Part shown: piece by piece, positions 1 to 8,340 of the stretch
Layout of the letters: every line of letters starts with the position of its first letter
How positions within the stretch are numbered: the stretch's first letter is position 1
From: Tritrichomonas foetus
Taxonomy: Eukaryota; Parabasalia; Tritrichomonadida; Tritrichomonadidae
Assembly: GCA_001839685.1 (NCBI GenBank)
Contig: MLAK01000510.1
Span: forward strand, 15,311 to 43,239
DNA: 27,929 nucleotides
Reading direction: 5' to 3'
Translations under genes and position numbers: made by a program
Notes under the pieces: generated by a model
Told to the model about the DNA's origin: nothing
The model's input: the letters and a program-made list of their open reading frames with translations, nothing else
Databases searched by the model: none

Positions 1-1367
1 TTTTTTTTTTCTCCCCAAAGCTATTTCAAATGATTATTATTGCTTTCTTAAATTACCTATTTAGATGTTATATTATGTTTTGTTACATGAGTTTGAATTC
101 TAGAGATTAGGTCAAAGTATTGAAATTAAATGATATTTAATTATCATATTTTATAGATGTGTACAATAATATGTATAGTAGCATTCAATAAAGAATTTAT
201 AAATTATAACCAGTTACTTTCCAGAATCACTGTGATGAAAATATTAAGGAAAAATATATTGTTAACATTCCGAACTTCTTTTGTAACTTATCTCTGGTAG
301 TAAGAATCTGTCTCCAGAAATGCATTAGATTCATCTTCATTGATGAAATGAATATTAATTAAAAAATGAATTATTTTTATATTTGACAAAAAAGATGATT
401 AGTGTATTGCTATGAAAATCTATAAAAAAATTTTGAAGATATATATTTTGCTCATAACTTTGGGAAGAGATCCCGGCGAAGGAGAAAATATTAATTTTTG
501 ATAACTTTTTGCATTCTAGGATCTTTAATTTGAACTCCCTTGTTAGAGGACGGCTTTATAGCTGTTTTGTGGATGATTATTGTTTTGATTAAATGAGATA
601 AACCGAATTTCCGAATACTGAGTGGATAGATAGATCATGGATTCAAAATTGATAAAAAAAGCACGTTTATAAAAAGGACTTTTTTCATCAAAAAGTTTCT
701 TATCGTCGATTTGTCATCACTTCACCGGAGTTTATCCTTTAACAACGGATGTTATCTTGGAATGTTTTTTATTATCTTCAAATTTCTCATTTCCCGTTGC
801 TATATTTCTCGTTCAAATTTCCCATTCTTGTCTGGAATTTTTTATATAACATGTCGCTTATCGTCTTCACAAATGTTCGAATGAGCTGGATACTTGATTG
901 TCTTCCCTCACACGTATTGACACAGAGCTTATTATTCAATTGAATGATTCTGGAATTCATCATCTATGAACAGGGAAACTTGATTGAACTTAATAAGGTT
1001 CTGCAAGTCGATGATTTCGTGAAAGCTCCGTCAACCAAATAAACTTTGAAATTATAATTGGTTAACTTTTTTTAATGAGTCTGACATCATTCAGAATGGA
1101 TTACATGTAACACAGAGTAAAATTTTCCATTCGTTATTTTGAATATCAAAGGCATACCTTCAAACGTGGAAAGTAGCGAGACTCATAAAACATCAAGAAA
1201 CGCAATGAATCACTTCTTCAAATGATTCAGACCATATAAAATCTGAAAATAATTGATGGAAATTTAATTGAAAAATAAGACCATATAATTAATTAAAAAG
1301 ATTCAAGGAAAACACGTTAAAATTTTCATCACAAGAATTTTGAAGAAAACAAGAAACATAACATAAA
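1..1367. other. Intergenic region, no convincing gene
   Basis: AT-rich sequence without a supportable gene. A 64-codon ORF (749-943) is closed by a single TGA and followed directly, in the same frame, by a 32-codon open stretch (944-1042) starting with ATG. This could be the relic of a decayed gene, but codon content is weak and no domain is recognisable. An AAACGT-type element (GCACGTTTATAAAAA, 661-675) lies upstream of that relic. Immediately before the gene at 1368 there is an ACACGTTAAAA stretch (1312-1322) and an initiator-like TCATCACAA (1326-1334). Confidence 0.5.
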
Positions 1368-2663
1368 ATGGCTTCTTTTTATAAGCAGTCCGATCGAAAC
1401 AATCCATCGCGTACGATTGAAAGAATGAAATTGCTTTCAATGATTCCACTCAGTACAGAAAAAGAATATCAATCCGATCCATCGATAGAGAAACGACCGA
1501 GCGCCCTCGATATGAAATGCACAAGTTTCAACAAAATCATGTCAAGCTACACAAAAAATATCGATAGCATGGTTCGCATTGATTCGACTGAACGAAAAGA
1601 ATACAAACTTGATTATTCAAACCTCAACAAAAACGTCAATATTTTCGATTACCATGACAAAACAAGTTACGCGCCATCATTTACATCAAAAAAGCACGAA
1701 AATCCAGGGGTCGGCACATATTCACCTGAATATGAGGCCGTTTTGAAGCATAACCCTAGTTTCACTATGAACAAAAATGATTATAAAAAAAGGAAAGCCG
1801 ACGCCTATTCAACGGCCGACATTGTATCGATTTATAATTCAGGTGTTAGAGATATCGAATTTCGTGATATTAACTATCCTGAATATCAAAATCTTGACAG
1901 TGTTGATGAGCTTTTTACCATTCGTAAACAAACAGAATCCATAAAAAATAAACCATCATTGTGTTTTAAATCATCAGGCGAAAGGCATATTTATGAAAAT
2001 AATTCGCCAGCCAAGCATCTTGTTCCAATTGATCCGAATGATTTGCCGAAACTCACTCCACCACCTGTTCCGATTTTCGATAACCAGCATGACAAAGATG
2101 GCGCTCTTTATGGTGGTAAAATTGATTCACAAAGGGATTATCCAAAATGCGCAGAACAGTTGGATAAGATTAAACCAAAAACGCCGATAACAAAAATTGA
2201 TGGACAAATTTCGAGGTATTATCAATGCCCGAAAAATTCAAGAGTTGCATTTTTAGATGCAATCTCTAAAGAACAAAATGAAACAATCCTCAGAAAATTC
2301 ACAAAAAAATATTCCGATAATACTGCTAATCAACATTCTAATGCGACTTCGAATAAAACAACTGATAAATTTTCTCACACACCTAGGAAGATTCAGAAGC
2401 TGAACAAGAAAGAATTGTGTAAAGAGAGGGGATTGAAGAAAAATGATAAAAGGAATACTTTTGATAAACAAAGACCAAGAAGCGCTATGGTTTTCCCAGG
2501 ACAAAAAGAATATTCTCAGAAAGAAAAAATAACCGATATTTTACCATTCAATCCTCTTGAATCATACAAAAAGATCATTCCAAAGACAAGGATTGCTACA
2601 ATTAGTGACAGAGAAAGGGAACTTCCACCTGAGCTTTTTTGGAAGCCAACAGGATTCCCATAG
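1368..2663 (+). CDS. STPGR-like (sperm-tail PG-rich repeat) protein
   Basis: This is a 431-residue soluble, basic, low-complexity protein with no signal peptide or membrane segment. Residues about 101-134 carry a motif of the sperm-tail PG-rich (SHIPPO/ODF3) type: a Pro-Gly-Val-Gly-Thr-Tyr-Ser-Pro core (113-120), then a hydrophobic segment ending in Pro-Ser-Phe-Thr-Met. A preceding Tyr-Ala-Pro-Ser-Phe-Thr (101-106) looks like the end of a degenerate earlier repeat. In other eukaryotes such proteins associate with axonemal or other microtubules, so a flagellar or cytoskeletal role fits a flagellate; this is inference. The C-terminal half is rich in Lys and Asn and ends in a Pro-rich tail. The start is the first ATG, about 35 nt after an initiator-like TCATCACAA. 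The gene is intronless. The family call rests on one good repeat, so it is moderate. Confidence 0.72.
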   Translation: MASFYKQSDRNNPSRTIERMKLLSMIPLSTEKEYQSDPSIEKRPSALDMKCTSFNKIMSSYTKNIDSMVRIDSTERKEYKLDYSNLNKNVNIFDYHDKTSYAPSFTSKKHENPGVGTYSPEYEAVLKHNPSFTMNKNDYKKRKADAYSTADIVSIYNSGVRDIEFRDINYPEYQNLDSVDELFTIRKQTESIKNKPSLCFKSSGERHIYENNSPAKHLVPIDPNDLPKLTPPPVPIFDNQHDKDGALYGGKIDSQRDYPKCAEQLDKIKPKTPITKIDGQISRYYQCPKNSRVAFLDAISKEQNETILRKFTKKYSDNTANQHSNATSNKTTDKFSHTPRKIQKLNKKELCKERGLKKNDKRNTFDKQRPRSAMVFPGQKEYSQKEKITDILPFNPLESYKKIIPKTRIATISDRERELPPELFWKPTGFP

Positions 2664-2765
2664 ATTTTTTTATTATTGTTTTTTGTTGTTTATCATGTTT
2701 TTATAGTAAATTGTTTTTAAATCAATAACTTACATGTGAATTTTCACCATTTTTCCAAGATTATA

Positions 2766-3111
2766 TTTAGTTGATAATATTATGTTTAGTTGATAATATT
2801 ATGTTTAGTTGATAATATTATGTTTAGTTGATAATATTATGTTTAGTTGATAATATTATGTTTAGTTGATAATATTATGTTTAGTTGATAATATTATGTT
2901 TAGTTGATAATATTATGTTTAGTTGATAATATTATGTTTAGTTGATAATATTATGTTTAGTTGATAATATTATGTTTAGTTGATAATATTATGTTTAGTT
3001 GATAATATTATGTTNAGATGTGTATAAGAGACAGATATTATGTTTAGTTGATAATATTATGTTTAGTTGATAATATTATGTTTAGTTGATAATATTATGT
3101 TTAGTTGATAA
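2766..3111. repeat. 19-bp minisatellite (tandem repeat)
   Basis: The unit TTTAGTTGATAATATTATG is repeated head to tail with almost no variation. Thirteen full copies run from 2766 to 3012, then an interrupted copy (3013-3042), three more full copies (3043-3099) and a partial copy ending at about 3111. Because 19 is not a multiple of three and the unit contains TAG, TGA and TAA, the array is closed in all forward frames and cannot encode protein. It fills most of the gap between the STPGR-like gene and the coiled-coil gene. The copy number shown is unreliable because an adapter lies inside the array. Confidence 0.95.
3016..3034 (+). other. Tn5 mosaic-end adapter (sequencing artefact)
   Basis: AGATGTGTATAAGAGACAG is the exact 19-bp Tn5 mosaic end used in tagmentation library adapters. 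It is preceded by an ambiguous base (N at 3015) and replaces about 8 bp of one minisatellite unit. It is library-derived, not genomic, and marks a misassembled or artificially closed point. Confidence 0.93.
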
Positions 3112-3177
3112 GATTATTCGGAGATTATCACATAAACGGTTTGGGTGAAAATTATGTGAAATTGATAACGGTTACTG

Positions 3178-3186
3178 AAACGTATT
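3178..3186 (+). promoter_or_regulatory. AAACGTATT element next to the start of the coiled-coil gene
   Basis: AAACGTATTT (3178-3187) ends four bases before the ATG at 3192. The same AACGTATTT with a four-base spacer precedes the ATG at 13815. The element is recognised only by comparison within this window. Confidence 0.35.
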
Positions 3187-3191
3187 TTTAT

Positions 3192-4832
3192 ATGAGTGAT
3201 CCCAAAATTGTCTGGAAATTTGTGGAGTCCCTAAAAAAGGTATTGAGGAAATTAATGGCAAATGAACGAATTATTACCGAGATAGGAAATAAAAATTCAA
3301 TATTTTATTTAATTAATCAAATAGATTTTTTGATGACTTCAATTTTAACCGAAGATGTTGAAACTGAAATTCATCGTCTCGAAAGGCGACTTTTTTGTAT
3401 TGAAAGTTTTTTAGGAAAAGAAATTTTTGATGATCTTGAATGTTCTTCGCAGGCATTCTCGTTATCAAAATCCCCCAATACAACTTTAATACTCTCAAAA
3501 CTCCACAGAGTTATAAAACAAATAGAAAATAGAATAGAAATATCTACGAGTCACAAAACAGCCAAAAGAAGCAATGAAAATAGATACATTCATAAATCTC
3601 AACTTTTTAAAATGAAACATCAAATCCAACAGTTAAATCGATATCAAAATGACCTGAAAAATGTATTTGATGTTATGTGTAAATTATTTTTGAATCTATT
3701 TGCGGTTTTGAAAAGAGAAATTCATCGATTTGCTGAACAAAATAATACTTGTGTTATATATAGTAAAGCTATTTTAAAAGAGAAGAGCATTAGGAAAGAA
3801 AATGAATTATTAAAACTTCGAATTAATGAATTAATGAAAGAAAATGAAAACATCAAAAAAGAAAATAACAAACTTAATCATAAACTTGATGATATGAAAT
3901 ATAACTATAGTTTTGTGGAAACAGAACTTGAGAAAACAAAAACTTTAACCGAAACAGAATTACTAAGTACTTTAAGAAATCAATCAGAATTATTAGTAAA
4001 TGATTTAACCAATGATTTATCTTTCAATTTTAATACTTTGAATCAAGGAAATCAAAATGAAGTTTTAAATAAACTCCAAAAAGAAAATGATATCCTAAAA
4101 GCACAAATAAAAATTATGCAATCATCAAGCTTTTGTAATAATGATTACGATATTGAATTAAAAGAAACCAAAGACATAAATCATCATTTACTAAAAGAAA
4201 ATAAGTACTTGCGATTATTAGTATCAAAATATTCATCAGATGAAATTTTTCTTGAAAATCAGAAACTTAAAGTCGAGAATTCACAAATGAAAGATCAATT
4301 AAGAGAAACGCAAAGCCACGAAGATATGTTGGAGTTGATGAAAAGAAATGAAAACTTAGTGAAAGAAAATTTATATTTGCGAAAAGAAAACAATTTATTA
4401 TCAAATGGTGACTTTTCATTGACTAAGAAAAGATTATTGCAGAGGATTGATAATTTAAAGAATGAAAGAGAGGAATTATTATTCAAAGTTGATCAATTGA
4501 CAAACTTAACAATAAATTCTGATAAATCTCACAGTAATTTACCACTTATCAAAGAAAATCATAAGCTTAGAGAAAAAATATTTGATATGAATGAAACAAT
4601 AGACAATTTACATTATGTAAATTCTGCTAATAAGATTAGATTGGTTGAATATGAAAATTTGAAGGAAAAGAATCAACAACTAGAAAATAATTTACTCATG
4701 CCTGAGATAACTGATGAAGATGAGGATTACATGACAAATGAGCTTAAGAGAAGAAACAAAGAACTCCTTTCATTACTATCAGATGCTCTTGGAATGAATG
4801 CTGATATTACATTTAATAGTTCTTTGTTGTAA
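3192..4832 (+). CDS. Coiled-coil protein, function unknown
   Basis: The protein has 546 residues from the ATG at 3192. The frame is open back to 3105, just inside the end of the minisatellite, but that stretch begins with TTG and has no earlier ATG. The first 130 or so residues are mixed helical with hydrophobic patches. From about residue 135 to the end there are long Glu/Lys/Asn/Leu heptad-rich helices, in runs such as KENENIKKENNKLNHKLDD, so a long parallel coiled coil is expected. A short acidic patch (EITDEDEDY) sits near the C-terminus. There is no signal peptide, membrane segment or catalytic motif. A structural or cytoskeletal role is likely but unproven. Because the minisatellite and assembly artefact abut the 5' end, the true N-terminus could be longer than the sequence allows. 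Confidence 0.75.
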   Translation: MSDPKIVWKFVESLKKVLRKLMANERIITEIGNKNSIFYLINQIDFLMTSILTEDVETEIHRLERRLFCIESFLGKEIFDDLECSSQAFSLSKSPNTTLILSKLHRVIKQIENRIEISTSHKTAKRSNENRYIHKSQLFKMKHQIQQLNRYQNDLKNVFDVMCKLFLNLFAVLKREIHRFAEQNNTCVIYSKAILKEKSIRKENELLKLRINELMKENENIKKENNKLNHKLDDMKYNYSFVETELEKTKTLTETELLSTLRNQSELLVNDLTNDLSFNFNTLNQGNQNEVLNKLQKENDILKAQIKIMQSSSFCNNDYDIELKETKDINHHLLKENKYLRLLVSKYSSDEIFLENQKLKVENSQMKDQLRETQSHEDMLELMKRNENLVKENLYLRKENNLLSNGDFSLTKKRLLQRIDNLKNEREELLFKVDQLTNLTINSDKSHSNLPLIKENHKLREKIFDMNETIDNLHYVNSANKIRLVEYENLKEKNQQLENNLLMPEITDEDEDYMTNELKRRNKELLSLLSDALGMNADITFNSSLL

Positions 4833-4977
4833 CTATTATTCGAAAATCATACTTATTAAAGATAGAGAAATGATCAATAGGATGTGATTTTCTAAAATTT
4901 TCGCATCGTAATTTTCTGAAATTAAGTTGCTAAATGAATCTTCATTTAGAGTTAGTTTTGATAAAAGTAATGTATCT

Positions 4978-5329
4978 TTAGCTGATAGAATGTTTTCCTT
5001 CATTGATATTTATGAGAAGAATGTTAATAGATGATATTTCAATAAATGGAGCGCAAAGCTCTTGATATAAATCCTCGAGTTTATTACAGTCATATCCATC
5101 AATGTCGAAGAAAAATACATGTTGAAAATTTTTCCAAATCAATTGATTTTCAAAGTAAACCACTTCAATCTATAGTCTAGAGTCCATCGATATGTATCCC
5201 TTCAGCCTGAGGTTTTGCTCCAATTCCAACGTTATGTGCTTGGTCTCTCGTTAAAAATTTATTGCAGATGATTTTTCTTGTTGGAACTTTCCTTTCATCA
5301 AATGATTCTTCTTCAGATGAATTTGGAAA
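4978..5329 (-). pseudogene. Decayed ORF, unknown family
   Basis: Two adjacent open stretches on the minus strand look like pieces of one protein in different frames. The first (5329-5177, 50 codons) has no ATG. It contains EEESFDE followed by RDQAHNVGIGAKPQAEGIHI, then a stop. The second (5163-4978, 61 codons, one frame shifted, opening at GTG) contains QHVFFFDIDGYDCNKLEDLY. Both have protein-like composition, lack a start codon and lie in otherwise non-coding DNA. I do not recognise the family. They could also be two unrelated chance ORFs. Confidence 0.35.
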
Positions 5330-6404
5330 TCAATTTTGCATTTTGTAATAGTGATATGATTATATGATATCATGTATACTATTTTACGAATATTCATCAG
5401 AAAAATAGATGGATTTATGTTTCAACAATTGTTGGAGAAATTTGAAAGTTTAAAGACCATTTTGGAGCAGTTTACTTGAAAATATTTTCAATCCCATCCT
5501 TTATTTATCATTACATCATTCCTTTCTTAAAAATCCTGAAAATTACATTTCGTTACTGTACATTGTAGTCTACATAATAATAATATGATTATTGCATATT
5601 ATTTAGATTGCCTTTGCAATATAATTTTTCATAGATCATTACTTCTTCATCATGTTCTAACTTCTTTATTAGACATCTGAATCTTTACAATCATTGAAAA
5701 AGTTTCTAAAATTTGGTGATATTTGATAATCTTTAAAATCATTGAAGGAAACTATATGTTGGAAGCGAATACAGTTAATTAAAGCTATTCTACCAAATGG
5801 GAATATTTTGAAATGTTCTTTTTAGTAAATCACCCTAAATAATTTTGAAGAATTTTTCTAAAATAGAATTCATCATACATGATAAATCTAACATTGAGAG
5901 CAACACAATTCACAGAGAAAGATTCTATTACCTACACAATTTCTATCGCATATCGGTGTAACTTTTTGTGTATGAGTTCAAATAAATTCTTGACATGGGT
6001 AATAGTACCCAATGAATACAAATCCTTATTTCTCCATATCTTTAGATATTCTTAAATGTTTCGTTTAATCGAAAATTATGATCCGAAATTTTTTCGAAGT
6101 TACAAATTGGAAGAATATCGATTTATTGTTTCATATGACAATAATTGATACTATATCGAAATGATGTTATAAATTCAAGGAAGAGAGTCTCAAAATATAA
6201 ATGATCATGAAAAAGTCAGCGCATAATCATTGACATATTGAAAAAATAAAGTGTGTGTGATACATAAAAATAACACTCTGAATTTTTTGAAGAAATCCAC
6301 CATCTAATTAAATACTCTGTCATAAAAATTTCAATTCAGTCTCAATTTTCTATGATCAATGAAATGATATTTCATTTCACTTAACTATACCAAAAACGAA
6401 TATT
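5330..6404. other. Intergenic region, nothing recognised
   Basis: About 1.07 kb of AT-rich sequence without open frames of note, RNA genes or repeats that I can identify. The last 35 bases before the Myb gene hold TCACTT (6378-6383, an initiator-like TCAYW) and AAAACGAATA close to the ATG. Confidence 0.5.
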
Positions 6405-7157
6405 ATGAATCCTCAAGCGCAAAATCAAGGTTGCCAAAACCAAGGGGATAAATATCTACATTTTTATTCATTAAACAATCCTGTTAATCAGTTTCCCCAA
6501 AAAAAGCATCAGAGTTTTCATCACAAATTCAGTGAAGAAGAAGATTTTCGTTTAAGGAATTTAGTAACATGTTTTGGAGCGAAGAAATGGGTTCGAATTG
6601 CATCAATGATGCCTGGTCGAACAGCACGTCAATGTCGAGATCGCTATTCGAATTATTTAGCACCAGGATTTATCCAAAGTGAATGGTCAATCGAAGAAGA
6701 TGATTTATTATTGAATAAATATTTAGAATATGGTAGTCAATGGACTCGAATTCGTGAATTCTTTCCAAATCGAACTGCCAATTCCATTAAGAATCGATGG
6801 AATTATTCTGTTTCCAGGAGATTGGATTGTTCCCAAACTTCTTCATATTCATCTTACATGACTAGTCAGCAATCGACTTCAGATTCTGATGTTTACTCAT
6901 CAGCGGAATCTGACGTTAACTCAATTCTTAATTCTCCCATTTTAAACGAGATGCTGCAAGAATTTGATGAAGAAAATAATCAAAAGAAAGAAACAGAAAC
7001 GGAAGTTGATTCAGCAAAAAGTAATTCTAATTATTATGAAAATGACCAAGATGAAGATGAATTTCCTTATAACGATATTCTGACTTATGACGATGCTTTT
7101 TCTATAAATTCACCTTATGAGAAGAGTATTTATGAAATGATTGATATTTTTGACTAA
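6405..7157 (+). CDS. Two-repeat Myb-like DNA-binding protein
   Basis: This 250-residue protein is a likely nuclear transcription factor. Two Myb/SANT repeats occupy residues about 40-139. In the first, the hydrophobic core positions are Phe42, Trp62 and Tyr81, with recognition helix RTARQCRDRY. In the second they are Trp94, Trp113 and Trp132, with recognition helix RTANSIKNRW. The N-terminal 37 residues are Gln/Asn-rich. The C-terminal tail (140-250) is Ser-rich and then strongly acidic (DQDEDEFPYND), as in many activation domains; that function is inferred. It converges on a second Myb gene, with 205 bp between the stops. Residues 38-139 are identical to that neighbour, and at DNA level only silent third-position differences occur, although the flanks are unrelated. 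Target genes cannot be told from the sequence. Confidence 0.92.
   Translation: MNPQAQNQGCQNQGDKYLHFYSLNNPVNQFPQKKHQSFHHKFSEEEDFRLRNLVTCFGAKKWVRIASMMPGRTARQCRDRYSNYLAPGFIQSEWSIEEDDLLLNKYLEYGSQWTRIREFFPNRTANSIKNRWNYSVSRRLDCSQTSSYSSYMTSQQSTSDSDVYSSAESDVNSILNSPILNEMLQEFDEENNQKKETETEVDSAKSNSNYYENDQDEDEFPYNDILTYDDAFSINSPYEKSIYEMIDIFD
6516..6814 (+). repeat. Inverted repeat, left arm (Myb domain)
   Basis: This arm is 299 bp and matches the reverse complement of 7754-8052 at 295 of 299 positions. The mismatches are at 6524, 6527, 6644 and 6785, all third-codon silent changes. Similarity stops abruptly at both edges, which coincide with the edges of the Myb domain. Confidence 0.95.
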
Positions 7158-7362
7158 TGTGAAAATTAATAATTTTATTATTAACTGAAGATTATTTCTA
7201 GTTCGAAAATCGGATAGATAAAGTAAAAATAAAGATAAAACTAATTATAATTTCTCATTTTAGTCTAATTAATATATTATATCGAATCCAACAATAATAG
7301 AAGCAGAAAAAATATAAATTTTTCGCATACAATATTAAAATATTCTGATGGTATTTTACAAT
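7158..7362. terminator. Shared 3' region of convergent Myb genes
   Basis: These 205 bp of very AT-rich DNA separate the two convergent stop codons and must hold both 3' ends and poly(A) signals. Several TAAA tetranucleotides, the trichomonad-type polyadenylation signal, occur on both strands. The exact sites cannot be placed. Confidence 0.3.
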
Positions 7363-8340
7363 TTAAAAACTGAAAAGTTCAATGCCATCATAATTATTCT
7401 CTTCAATAACATCGTCTTGTGCCCAATATCCTTCATATTCAAAAGGAACAATGAAATTTTCGAATTCTTCATAAAGTCTGGCATCACTAAGGTTTTCTGT
7501 AGTGCTTTTACTTGTTATTTCAATAGAGTTTTCACTATGTGAATCAGTGAATTCAAAAGCAATATGAGTTTTATGTTTCTGTTGATATTCAGCATTATTT
7601 TGAACACCAGAAACAGTTTGTGATTTATGATCAACATTTGGAAGAAATTCTTTGTTGATATTATGATAACATGAATCATATGGCTGAGAGGTGGGACAAT
7701 TTTCGTTAGCTTTTGGTGAACGTTTGTTTACATGAAGAGCATTAGCCCGTCTTGAAACAGAATAATTCCATCGATTCTTAATAGAATTGGCAGTTCGATT
7801 TGGAAAGAATTCACGAATTCGAGTCCATTGACTACCATATTCTAAATATTTATTCAATAATAAATCATCTTCTTCGATTGACCATTCACTTTGGATAAAT
7901 CCTGGTGCTAAATAATTCGAATAACGATCTCGACATTGACGTGCTGTTCGACCAGGCATCATTGATGCAATTCGAACCCATTTCTTCGCTCCAAAACATG
8001 TTACTAAATTCCTTAAACGAAAATCTTCTTCTTCACTGAACTTATGATGAAATTTTGCATATGTTTTGATGATCGAACTTTTGGATTGGCTAGAGTTTGA
8101 AGGACTGTTTTGATTCAAACAAAGAGATTTGTTTCCTTGGCAATCTTTCGATTTGACCTTACATTTTGATAATTGATCATTTGGGAAAATTGGGCTGACT
8201 GGTTGAATACAACAAGCGCGATTTGAAAATATTTCATTTGTTCCCTCTTGATTGGGCGAGGAATGATACTGCGGTGGTATCATATTTGAAATGTGGAGCT
8301 TTGAAAGGTCGAGTGAATGGAGAGGTGATACAGTACCCAT
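7363..8340 (-). CDS. Two-repeat Myb-like protein, domain twin
   Basis: The protein has 325 residues from the ATG at 8340. The frame is open to 8376, but only from a TTG, so the internal ATG is preferred. Two Myb repeats lie at residues about 99-198. Residues 97-198 are identical to 38-139 of the plus-strand Myb at 6405. The N-terminal 96 residues (Ser/Asn-rich, several Cys) and the C-terminal 127 residues (Asn/Ser/Glu-rich, ending in an acidic region and ELFSF) have no counterpart in the twin. Both factors should therefore recognise the same DNA sites while coupling them to different regulatory tails; this follows from the identical recognition helices but is inference. TAACG and TCACATCATTTT motifs precede the start. 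Confidence 0.9.
   Translation of the reverse strand: MGTVSPLHSLDLSKLHISNMIPPQYHSSPNQEGTNEIFSNRACCIQPVSPIFPNDQLSKCKVKSKDCQGNKSLCLNQNSPSNSSQSKSSIIKTYAKFHHKFSEEEDFRLRNLVTCFGAKKWVRIASMMPGRTARQCRDRYSNYLAPGFIQSEWSIEEDDLLLNKYLEYGSQWTRIREFFPNRTANSIKNRWNYSVSRRANALHVNKRSPKANENCPTSQPYDSCYHNINKEFLPNVDHKSQTVSGVQNNAEYQQKHKTHIAFEFTDSHSENSIEITSKSTTENLSDARLYEEFENFIVPFEYEGYWAQDDVIEENNYDGIELFSF
7754..8052 (-). repeat. Inverted repeat, right arm (Myb domain)
   Basis: This is the partner of 6516-6814 in inverted orientation, with about 0.94 kb between the arms. It can fold back on the left arm and is a substrate for gene conversion or inversion of the intervening DNA. Confidence 0.95.

Noticed and set aside
749..943. 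64-codon plus-strand ORF with an upstream AAACGT element
   Set aside because: Composition is hydrophobic and AT-driven, no domain is seen, and it is at the length expected by chance. It is kept only as a possible relic in the intergenic note.
2766..3111. CRISPR-like array
   Set aside because: The repeats are contiguous with no spacers and the genome is eukaryotic. The only different insert is a sequencing adapter.
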